A stretch of 16,523 bases of DNA from JAFHCF01 sp048497495 (lineage in GTDB: Bacteria > Pseudomonadota > Alphaproteobacteria > Rhizobiales > Ancalomicrobiaceae). Below are positions 5,811 to 12,743 of this stretch, one piece after another. The stretch lies in contig JAFHCF010000146.1 in assembly GCA_048497495.1 (NCBI GenBank), positions 1 to 16,523 of the forward strand, written 5' to 3'. The notes beneath the pieces are model-generated. The model was not told the origin of the DNA. It ran no database searches and saw only the letters and a program-made list of their open reading frames with translations. The position numbers and the translations under genes were made by a program. How positions within the stretch are numbered: position 1 is the stretch's first letter; each line of letters opens with the position of its first letter.

Positions 5811-8093
5811 TCAGGCCGGATCGAAGCGGTTGGTCTTGGGGAAGCCCGACGGCGGCAGGCGGCCGGCGTCGCCGCGATTTCCCAGCCAGTCCTTCAGGTC
5901 GTCGAGTGAGCGGGCGAAGCCGCGGCCGGCGCTGTCGGTCCAGGTCAGGCCGGTCGAGCCGACGAAGCACTTCACCGCCGCGATGCCGCCGTCGCGATAC
6001 TTCTGCAGGCGCACGCCGGCGCCACGGCTCATCTCCGGCACCTGATCGAGCGAGAAGACCAGCAGCTTGCGATTGTCGCCGATCACCGCGACATGGGTGG
6101 CGCCGTCGGGCACCTCGACGCAGAGGCGGGCCTCGTCGCCGGCCGCGACGTTGAGGACCTGCTTGCCCTTGCGGGTCTGGGCGACGACATCGCTCTCCGC
6201 CACACGGAAGCCCCTGCCCTGCTTGCCGACCACCAGAAGACGGCGGGTGGGCGCGTGGACGAAGACGTCGAGCACGTCCTGGTCCTGGTCCATGTCGCAT
6301 TGCAGGCGGATCGGCTCGCCGTGGCCGCGGCCGCCGGGCAGGTTGGAGGCCTCCAGCGTGTAGAAGCGGCCGCCGGTGGAGAAGACCAGCAGCTTGTCGA
6401 TGGTCTCCGCCTTGAAGGCGATCCTGAGCTTGTCGCCCTGCTTGAACTCGAGCCGCGTGAGATCGTCGATGTGGCCCTTCAGCGTGCGCACCCAGCCCTT
6501 CTCGGAGATGACGACGGTGATCGGCTCGCGCTCGATCATCGCCTCCTTGATGTCGGCGGTGTCGTGCTCGGGGGCGTCGGCGAAGGTGGTGCGGCGCTTG
6601 CCGAGCGGCGTCTCGGGACCGTATTTCGCCGCGACCTGCCGGATCTCGAGCGCCACCACCTTCCACTGCCGGTCCTCGGAGGCGAGCAGGGTGCGGATCT
6701 GCTCGGCTTCCTTGGTCAGCGCTTCGTGTTCCTTGCGGATCTCGAATTCCTCGAGCTTGCGCAAGTTCTTCAGGCGCATGTCGAGGATCGCCTGAGCCTG
6801 GATGTCGGTGATGGAGAAACGCTCCATCATGACCTGCTTGGGCTCGTCCTCGGTGCGGATGATGTGGATGACTTCGTCGATGTTGAGATAGGCGACGAGG
6901 AGGCCGCCGAGGATCTCCAGGCGCCGTTCGATGACGCCGAGGCGATGCTTGGAACGGCGGACGAGCACGTCCTTCTGGTGGTCGAGCCACTGGACGAGGA
7001 CGTCCTTGAGACCGAGCACGCCGGGGATGGTGCCCTTCGACAGCACGTTCATGTTGAGCGAGATGCGGCACTCGAGCTCGGTGAGCTTGAACAGGCTCTC
7101 CATCAGCAGCGCCGGATCGACGTTGCGGCTCTTCGGCACCAGGACGACGCGGATGTCCTGGGTGCTCTCGTCGCGGACGTCCTCGAGCAGCGGCACCTTG
7201 CGCTCGTTGATGAGGTCGGCGAGCTTCTCGATCAGGCGGGACTTGGCGACCTGATAGGGGATCTCGGTGACCACCACCTGCCAAGTGCCGCGATCGAGAT
7301 CCTCCTTCTCCCAGCGGGCGCGCAGGCGGAAGCCGCCACGGCCGGTGCGGTAGCTCTCGAGGATCGAGCCGCGCCCCTCGACGATGATGCCGCCGGTGGG
7401 GAAATCGGGGCCGGGCACCAGCTCGACCAGGTCCTCGACCGAGGCCTCGGGCGCGGCGATCAGCTTCAACGCCGCCTGGCACAGTTCCCAGGCGTTGTGA
7501 GGCGGGATCGAGGTCGCCATGCCGACGGCGATGCCGCTGGAGCCGTTGGCGAGGAGATTGGGGAAGGCGCCGGGCAGGACGATCGGTTCGTCCTCGGAGC
7601 CGTCGTAGTTCGGCCGGAAGTCGACGGCGTCCTCGTCGAGCCCCTCGAGCAGGAGAATGGCGACGTCGGTGAGGCGCGCCTCGGTGTAGCGCATGGCGGC
7701 GGCATTATCGCCGTCGACGTTGCCGAAGTTGCCCTGGCCGTCGACCAGCGGATAGCGTTGGGCGAAGTCCTGGGCGAGGCGCACCATGGCCTCGTAGACC
7801 GCCTGATCGCCGTGCGGATGGTACTTGCCGATGACGTCGCCGACGACGCGGGCGCATTTCTTGAAGGCGGAGGTGGGGTCGAGCCGGAGTTCGCGCATGG
7901 CGAAGAGCAGGCGGCGATGGACCGGCTTCAAGCCGTCGCGCACGTCGGGCAGCGCCCGGTGCATGATGGTCGACAGCGCATAGGCGAGGTAGCGCTCCTC
8001 GAGCGCCTCGCGCAGATTGACCGGCACCACCTCGCCGCCGGTCCCCTCGTCGTCGCCGTCGCCCTTTCCGGGCGGAATCACTCGTTTTCCCAT
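5811..8093 (-). CDS. parC: DNA topoisomerase IV subunit A
   Basis: The cutting and religating subunit of topoisomerase IV, which decatenates daughter chromosomes together with ParE (not in this window). The 760-aa product is of normal ParC length. The breakage-reunion domain is clear from the N-terminus (LEERYLAYALSTIMHRALPD, VRDGLKPVHRR), with the catalytic Tyr136 in AMRYTEARLT and the conserved HPHGD loop at 92-96. The C-terminal beta-pinwheel covers about 510-750 and lacks an obvious GyrA box, which favours ParC over GyrA. The residue matching E. coli ParC Ser80 is Gln97, and Glu101 matches Glu84. The start at 8093 (MGKRVIPPG) matches the alphaproteobacterial ParC N-terminus, but its upstream sequence, CTAACTCCTCTC, contains no Shine-Dalgarno site, so the mRNA may be leaderless or weakly initiated. 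Upstream open frame to 8276 is low-complexity. Confidence 0.96.
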   Translation of the reverse strand: MGKRVIPPGKGDGDDEGTGGEVVPVNLREALEERYLAYALSTIMHRALPDVRDGLKPVHRRLLFAMRELRLDPTSAFKKCARVVGDVIGKYHPHGDQAVYEAMVRLAQDFAQRYPLVDGQGNFGNVDGDNAAAMRYTEARLTDVAILLLEGLDEDAVDFRPNYDGSEDEPIVLPGAFPNLLANGSSGIAVGMATSIPPHNAWELCQAALKLIAAPEASVEDLVELVPGPDFPTGGIIVEGRGSILESYRTGRGGFRLRARWEKEDLDRGTWQVVVTEIPYQVAKSRLIEKLADLINERKVPLLEDVRDESTQDIRVVLVPKSRNVDPALLMESLFKLTELECRISLNMNVLSKGTIPGVLGLKDVLVQWLDHQKDVLVRRSKHRLGVIERRLEILGGLLVAYLNIDEVIHIIRTEDEPKQVMMERFSITDIQAQAILDMRLKNLRKLEEFEIRKEHEALTKEAEQIRTLLASEDRQWKVVALEIRQVAAKYGPETPLGKRRTTFADAPEHDTADIKEAMIEREPITVVISEKGWVRTLKGHIDDLTRLEFKQGDKLRIAFKAETIDKLLVFSTGGRFYTLEASNLPGGRGHGEPIRLQCDMDQDQDVLDVFVHAPTRRLLVVGKQGRGFRVAESDVVAQTRKGKQVLNVAAGDEARLCVEVPDGATHVAVIGDNRKLLVFSLDQVPEMSRGAGVRLQKYRDGGIAAVKCFVGSTGLTWTDSAGRGFARSLDDLKDWLGNRGDAGRLPPSGFPKTNRFDPA

Positions 8094-8157
8094 GAGAGGA
8101 GTTAGCCCGGTCGGGTGGTCGGGGGCAAGCGGCGGGGCACGAGGGCCGACGTCGACG

Positions 8158-8643
8158 TCACGGCCGTCTCGGCCGCAGGAGATGCACGGGGACGGCGAGG
8201 CCGGCGCCGATCGCCCCGAGGGTGAAGATGACGCGCAGCAGCGCCTGGATCGACAGGAAGACCGTCGATTCGACATTGGTCGCGTCGGGCGCCGTCAGGG
8301 CGAAGAAGCCGAGGAGCGCCTGGCCGAAGAAGGCGCCGGGGATCATCGGGATGCAGCCGGCGAGCGCGATCGTGTCGGTGGCGGCGCCGAGGCGGCGGCG
8401 AAACACGAAGGCGACGGTGCCGGTGGAGAAGGCGGCGGCGAAGGACGCCGCCTCGAGGCTCCATCGCGCGTCGAGGCCGACGGTTCGGATCGCCAGCGCC
8501 AGAGCCCCGAAGCCCGTCGCCCAGACGAGGGCGCGGAGGCCGAAGTTGAAGAGCACGCCGAAGCCACAGGCGGCGAGCGCCCCGAAGAAGGCCTGATGGA
8601 GGATGTGCGGCGCCGCGGCGGCGACGAGATCGAGGACGGCCAT
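8158..8643 (-). CDS. Threonine/serine exporter family, C-terminal-type subunit
   Basis: A 161-aa very hydrophobic protein matching the ThrE_2 (DUF3815) half of threonine/serine exporters. Membrane helices fall at about 15-35, 38-55, 64-83, 93-115 and 132-155, and the family segment CIPMIPGAF lies at 97-105. Its ATG at 8643 shares one base with the TGA of the preceding gene (TGATG), so it is almost certainly translationally coupled to it and forms a two-component permease with it. In Corynebacterium glutamicum ThrE the two halves are one polypeptide; split pairs are common in bacteria. Transport substrate is inferred from family membership only. parC begins 64 bp downstream on the same strand. 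Confidence 0.88.
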   Translation of the reverse strand: MAVLDLVAAAAPHILHQAFFGALAACGFGVLFNFGLRALVWATGFGALALAIRTVGLDARWSLEAASFAAAFSTGTVAFVFRRRLGAATDTIALAGCIPMIPGAFFGQALLGFFALTAPDATNVESTVFLSIQALLRVIFTLGAIGAGLAVPVHLLRPRRP

Positions 8644-9440
8644 CACATCTTCACTCCCATCAGCGCCTGCGCCAGCCAGATGCCGGTCGCGGCGAAGACC
8701 ATCACCATGATCACCCAGACGGCGCGGGCGCTGCCGACGGTGGGGAAGCCGTCCATGATGTCGGTCTGGGCGTTGGTGGCGGGCACGCCTGGCACCAACA
8801 GGAGGATCGACGCCATCATCGCCATGGCGACCGTCGTGGAGCCGGCGAGCCGCGCGCCGATGCCGCCGAGCGTCGCGGCGACGAAGGCGATGATGCCGAC
8901 CACGACGAAGACGTTGAAGCCGGCCGACAGGAGGCGGTGGCGCAGATCCTGGCCGAGGGAGCCGGCGATCCACACGGGGACGAAGGCGATCCAGTCGATG
9001 CCGAGCAGGCGGCCGAACGCCGCGCAGGCCGCGCCGGTCGCCAGGGCGGTGACCCAGGCGGGGTATTTCGGCGTGTCGCGCAGCATCCGGTCGAGTTCGT
9101 CGTGAACCGCCGCCGGGGTCGAGCCACCGCCGCCGATCCGTTCGGCGAAGCGGCGCACCTCGGTGTCGAGGCGCTGGTTGACGCCGAGGCGCCCCACGGC
9201 CGACATGCGGGTGATGGTGTTCTCGCCGGCGCTCACCGTGATCGACAGCGACGCATAGCCGGAGCGCAGCCCGACGTCCTCGGCGCCGAGACCGCGGGCG
9301 ATCGCCGCCGCGGTGTCGTGGACGGCCCGGACGTTGGCGCCGCATTCCATCGAGACCCGCCCCGCCCTCAACGCGGCGTTGGCGATCTTCTCGAGATCGC
9401 GGTGCCGGGTGATCACCGCATCCTCCGCGTCCGCGCTCAT
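8643..9440 (-). CDS. Threonine/serine exporter family, N-terminal-type subunit (DUF1212)
   Basis: A 265-aa membrane protein of the ThrE N-terminal (DUF1212) family. A soluble region of about 120 residues carries the family helix (ECGANVRAVHDTAAAIARGLG, 32-52). At least four membrane helices follow at about 128-147, 150-165, 175-195 and 203-218, with the conserved loop LVPGVPATNAQTDIMDG (215-231) and a last helix at 240-260. The ATG at 9440 has GAGGAG 7 nt upstream; the open frame to 9638 is not family-like. It is the first gene of a unit with the second exporter subunit and diverges from the GGDEF-EAL gene. A threonine ammonia-lyase lies two genes downstream, which fits disposal of excess threonine by export plus deamination; that link is inference. 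Confidence 0.9.
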   Translation of the reverse strand: MSADAEDAVITRHRDLEKIANAALRAGRVSMECGANVRAVHDTAAAIARGLGAEDVGLRSGYASLSITVSAGENTITRMSAVGRLGVNQRLDTEVRRFAERIGGGGSTPAAVHDELDRMLRDTPKYPAWVTALATGAACAAFGRLLGIDWIAFVPVWIAGSLGQDLRHRLLSAGFNVFVVVGIIAFVAATLGGIGARLAGSTTVAMAMMASILLLVPGVPATNAQTDIMDGFPTVGSARAVWVIMVMVFAATGIWLAQALMGVKM

Positions 9441-9657
9441 CGACGATCTCCTCGGGTGCGATGGCGCCTCGCGCGACGACGTGAGCGAGGCCGCCGACTC
9501 TCGTGTTCCACATCCACTCCGGCCATGATACTTCGGCGCCGACGCGAAAGTCCTCGTTTCCCGTCCGCAATTTCGGCGACGTGGCCGGCGTGCCGCCGCG
9601 CGATCACGCGCCCTGCCCCTCGGGAAGACTACGACCATCGGAGGGAGAGGCAGCCCG

Positions 9658-9672
9658 TTAACCCTGGGTTAA
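9658..9672. promoter_or_regulatory. CtrA-type box (TTAA-N7-TTAA)
   Basis: TTAACCCTGGGTTAA is an exact TTAA-N7-TTAA match to the binding consensus of the alphaproteobacterial response regulator CtrA, and also a perfect palindrome (7-bp arms, one central base). It ends 32 bp before the ATG at 9705 of the GGDEF-EAL gene and lies 217 bp from the divergent exporter gene start. I saw no other TTAA pair with this spacing while reading the window. CtrA both activates and represses cell-cycle and motility genes, so the direction of control is not predictable. Confidence 0.65.
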
Positions 9673-9677
9673 GCACA

Positions 9678-9693
9678 CCGAACCGACATTCGG
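9678..9693 (+). other. Small inverted repeat before the GGDEF-EAL start
   Basis: CCGAA-CCGACA-TTCGG (5-bp arms, 6-nt loop) lies between the CtrA box and the AGG at 9698-9700 taken as the ribosome site for the ATG at 9705. In the transcript it could fold into a small hairpin beside the ribosome site, or the DNA could bind a regulator. The arms are short, so chance is quite possible. Confidence 0.25.
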
Positions 9694-9704
9694 CTCGAGG
9701 TCCC

Positions 9705-11975
9705 ATGGCGCCGCCGGGTACCGTTGTGATCGAGCAGCCCGCACGCATGGACCTGCGAATGACGTCTCCGCCCACCGAACCCGCCTCGGCCGACGCGAGG
9801 CTCGACGAAGACGCCTCACGGAACGTCGACTTCTCGGGATTCGCCGATCGCCTACTGACCCCGCTCTGGGTGTTCGACGTCGACCGCGCCCGCGTCGTCG
9901 CGGCCAACACGGCGGCGATCGCGCTCTGGCGGGCGTCGAGCCTCGAGGACCTGCGCGGGCGCGACCTCGGCGCCGACATGTCCGCCTCGGTGCGCGACCG
10001 GCTGCGGCAATTCCAGGCCGACCTCGAACGTTCGGGTGCGCGCTTCTCGGAGATGTGGACGCTCTACCCGGGCGGCGAGCCGACGACCCTGCGCATCTCC
10101 ATATCGCCGCACCGGCTGGCGGACGGCCGCATGGCGATGCTGTGTGAGGTGTTGTCGGAGATCCACGACACGCCGGAGCGCCTGCGCTCGGCCGAAGCGT
10201 TGCTCCACACGCCGGTGATGATCACCCTCTACGACCTCGACGGCCAAGCGCTCTATCGCAACCCGGCGGCCCGCCGCTCGACCAGCCGCGACCGCGAGAC
10301 CCTGGCCGAGCGCTTCGTCGAGACCGACGCCCATCGAACCCTTCTCGGCGAACTCTCGAGGCATGCGAGCGCGACCAAGGTCGCCCGGATCGGGACGGTC
10401 GAGGGCATCCGTTGGCACGAAGTCTCGGTGCATGACTGTTGGGATGCGGTCAACGGCGAGCCGGCGCGGCTGGTCAGCGAGACCGACGTCACCGCCCACA
10501 AGGAGGCCGAGGCGCGGGTCCGTTTCCTCGCCCACCACGACATGTTGACCGGGCTGCCCAATCGCGCCCTGCTGATGGACGAAGTCGCGCGTCGGCTCGA
10601 GGCGGCGGCGGCGGCGGGCGAACGGATCGGGTTGATGTTCATCGACCTCGATCGGTTCAAGACGATCAACGACTCGCTCGGCCATACCCACGGCGATCTC
10701 CTGTTGCGGGAGGTGGCGTGGCGCCTCACCCGGGCGGTGCGCGCCGAGGACTTCGTCGCCCGCCTCGGCGGCGACGAGTTCTTCGTCTGTCTGGCGCTCG
10801 GTCGCGGAGGGCGCCGCAGCGCGCCGGTGGCGCGGCGCATCCTGCTGGCGCTCGACGAACCGGTCGACGTCGGCGGTCGCGTCTTGACGGTTTCCGCCTC
10901 GTTGGGCCTTTCCACGTTTCCCGACGACGGGCACGATCTCGATACCTTGATGCGGCATGCCGACCTCGCCATGTACGCGGCGAAGGAACAGGGCCGTGGG
11001 CGCTGGGTGGGGTTCACGGCGGCGCTGAAGGCGGAGGCCGAGGCGCAGATGGAGCTCGAATCGAGCCTGCGCAAGGCGCTCGAGCGCCACGAGTTCGAGC
11101 TCTACTACCAGCCGCGACTGTCGATCGCCGGCAATCGTATCGTCGGGGCGGAGGCCCTGCTGCGCTGGCATCACCCGACCCGCGGCATGGTTCTGCCGGG
11201 CGCCTTCATTCCCTTCGCCGAGATGACCGGCCTGATCGATCGGATCGGGGCCGACGTCCTGCGCGCGGCGGCGGCCCAGCAGCGGGCCTGGAGCGAGGCC
11301 GGGCACGACATCTCGGTGTCGGTCAACCTCTCGGCCCGGCAGTTCCGCGACCCCCATCTGAAGGCGACCATCGCCGACATCGTCGCGACGACCGGTTGCG
11401 ATCCCGCCCGCCTGCAGATCGAGATCACCGAATCGATGCTGGTCGGCGACGACGCCACCACGGCGGAGACCCTGCGGGCGCTGGCGGCGCTCGGCTTCTC
11501 GATCGCCATCGACGACTTCGGGACCGGATATTCCAATCTCACGACGATCCAACGCCACCCGATCGACACGCTGAAGATCGACCAATCCTTCATCGCGACG
11601 CTGGAGACGCAGCCGGCGCTGGCCGAGTTGATCATCGGTATGTGCCACCTGCTCGATCTCAAGACCATCGCCGAAGGGGTCGAGACGGCGGAGCAGCTGG
11701 CCTGGCTCAAGGCGCGCAACTGCCACGAATATCAAGGCTATCTCTTCTCTCCGGCGATCCCGGCCGCCGCCTTCGGCGATCTGCTCGACGTCCAGCGGGC
11801 GGCGACCTCGCCGAGCGAGGCGGGCGAGAGTTCCTCGCCGCTGTGGGATCTGATCCCGATGGTCGTGCGGCCGGACGACGTCGCGTGGCAGGCCGGCGAG
11901 ACCGTTCCCCTCAAGGTCCGGCGCCTGGTGCGGCGGACCGGTGAATTCGGCCGCCCGCTCAAGCCTTCGGAGTGA
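9705..11975 (+). CDS. PAS-PAS-GGDEF-EAL cyclic di-GMP synthase/phosphodiesterase
   Basis: A soluble 756-aa enzyme that should make and break cyclic di-GMP. Two PAS-like sensor regions lie at about 45-150 and 165-262. The GGDEF domain (about 272-440) has the intact active-site loop GGDEF at 355-359 and the product-inhibition I-site Arg346xxAsp349 five residues before it. The EAL domain (about 450-695) keeps Glu483-Ala-Leu, Asn541, Glu573, Asp603-Asp604 (DDFGTGYS), Lys624, Glu657 and Gln677, so both activities look possible; which dominates cannot be read. A C-terminal tail of about 60 residues (SPLWDLIPMVV, then a basic stretch) follows. The ATG at 9705 has AGG 4-5 nt upstream; ATGs at 9747 and 9759 are alternatives. 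No membrane segment is seen. Its last 17 bp overlap the 3' end of recO on the other strand. A CtrA box upstream suggests cell-cycle or motility control. Confidence 0.94.
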   Translation: MAPPGTVVIEQPARMDLRMTSPPTEPASADARLDEDASRNVDFSGFADRLLTPLWVFDVDRARVVAANTAAIALWRASSLEDLRGRDLGADMSASVRDRLRQFQADLERSGARFSEMWTLYPGGEPTTLRISISPHRLADGRMAMLCEVLSEIHDTPERLRSAEALLHTPVMITLYDLDGQALYRNPAARRSTSRDRETLAERFVETDAHRTLLGELSRHASATKVARIGTVEGIRWHEVSVHDCWDAVNGEPARLVSETDVTAHKEAEARVRFLAHHDMLTGLPNRALLMDEVARRLEAAAAAGERIGLMFIDLDRFKTINDSLGHTHGDLLLREVAWRLTRAVRAEDFVARLGGDEFFVCLALGRGGRRSAPVARRILLALDEPVDVGGRVLTVSASLGLSTFPDDGHDLDTLMRHADLAMYAAKEQGRGRWVGFTAALKAEAEAQMELESSLRKALERHEFELYYQPRLSIAGNRIVGAEALLRWHHPTRGMVLPGAFIPFAEMTGLIDRIGADVLRAAAAQQRAWSEAGHDISVSVNLSARQFRDPHLKATIADIVATTGCDPARLQIEITESMLVGDDATTAETLRALAALGFSIAIDDFGTGYSNLTTIQRHPIDTLKIDQSFIATLETQPALAELIIGMCHLLDLKTIAEGVETAEQLAWLKARNCHEYQGYLFSPAIPAAAFGDLLDVQRAATSPSEAGESSSPLWDLIPMVVRPDDVAWQAGETVPLKVRRLVRRTGEFGRPLKPSE

Positions 11976-12714
11976 CGGCGCGCGTCAGGGCCGAGATCAG
12001 GCCGTCGCGCGTCGCCGGCGGCACCTGAGCGCGCGGACCCCAGACGTGGCGCGCCAGGAAATGGCCGGTGAGCCGGAACCCGTCGAGGATGTCGGCGATG
12101 TCGGCGCGGCCCCATTCGGCCGGCTCGGAAGCCCCCTCGCCCGCGAGAAAATGCGGCAGGGCCAGAAGTTTCGCCGCGTGCGGCGCGCCCGCCGCGCGGG
12201 TCGCGGCGCGGCCGCTCCTCGGGCTTACCCAGGCGAGATCGGCGGTCGCGCCGGTCAGCGCGCATTCGGAGAGATCGAGGCCGAAGCCGAGCGCGTCGAT
12301 CACCGCCATCTCGAAGCGCACGATCAACTCGCCGGCGAGCCGCGCCTCGCCGAGATGGTCGATCACCGCCGCCATCGCCTCGAAGAGGTCCGGGTGGGGA
12401 TCGCGCTCGGGCAGGAGGCGCAGGTGGGCGGCGAGCGTCTGGACGCCGTTGAGGGCCACCGGACTTCCCATCAGCTCGGCGGCACGGGCGTCGATCGGCT
12501 CGACCACGAAGGTGCCGACATGTTCGTCGAGGCGGGCGCGCCAGGTGGCGCGGAGCCGGTTGCCGGTCTGCAACACCGCCGCCCAACGCTTCGAGCGCCC
12601 GCCCTTGACCACCCCGAGATGGCGGCCGTGGTCACGGGTCATCAACTCGACCAGAGCATCCGCCTCGCCGAGCCGACGGGTTCCCAGAACCAGGCCGGTG
12701 TCGATCCATTCCAT
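11959..12714 (-). CDS. recO: DNA repair protein RecO
   Basis: RecO helps RecR and RecF load RecA onto SSB-covered single-stranded DNA during gap repair. The 251-aa product is of family length. The N-terminal OB-fold (1-80) shows the typical start MEWIDTGLVLGTRRLGEADALVELMTRD split across its first strands, with GVVKGG at 34-39, and the helical C-terminal domain contains the alphaproteobacterial segment LDLSECALTG and SPRSGRA. Only one cysteine is present, so the four-cysteine zinc finger of some RecO proteins is absent. The ATG at 12714 has AGGGTGA about 6 nt upstream. It is the last gene of the pdxJ-to-recO operon, 29 bp after era. Its stop lies inside the 3' end of the convergent GGDEF-EAL gene. 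Confidence 0.95.
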   Translation of the reverse strand: MEWIDTGLVLGTRRLGEADALVELMTRDHGRHLGVVKGGRSKRWAAVLQTGNRLRATWRARLDEHVGTFVVEPIDARAAELMGSPVALNGVQTLAAHLRLLPERDPHPDLFEAMAAVIDHLGEARLAGELIVRFEMAVIDALGFGLDLSECALTGATADLAWVSPRSGRAATRAAGAPHAAKLLALPHFLAGEGASEPAEWGRADIADILDGFRLTGHFLARHVWGPRAQVPPATRDGLISALTRAVTPKA

Positions 12715-12743
12715 GGGCGATCACCCTACACGGGCCGAGCCCT

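Noticed and set aside
6093..8105. Open frame of 670 codons on the plus strand, antisense to parC
   Set aside because: It mirrors parC in a GC-rich gene, where complementary frames often stay open. Its sequence is low-complexity Asp/Glu/Ala/Leu-rich and resembles no family, whereas parC on the other strand is unmistakable.
8644..9570. A fused single-chain exporter through the minus-strand frame of the second subunit
   Set aside because: The upstream part of that frame is an Arg/Pro-rich shadow; the real N-terminal exporter domain is in a different frame and ends in a TGATG overlap, so the exporter is two proteins.
8937..9704. N-terminal extension of the GGDEF-EAL frame
   Set aside because: The frame is open far upstream, but this part is antisense to the exporter gene, low-complexity, and would place the CtrA box inside the coding region. 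The ATG at 9705 or slightly later is more credible.
9852..11735. Open frame of 627 codons on the minus strand, antisense to the GGDEF-EAL gene
   Set aside because: Shadow frame with biased composition and no recognisable domain; the plus-strand gene has all catalytic motifs.
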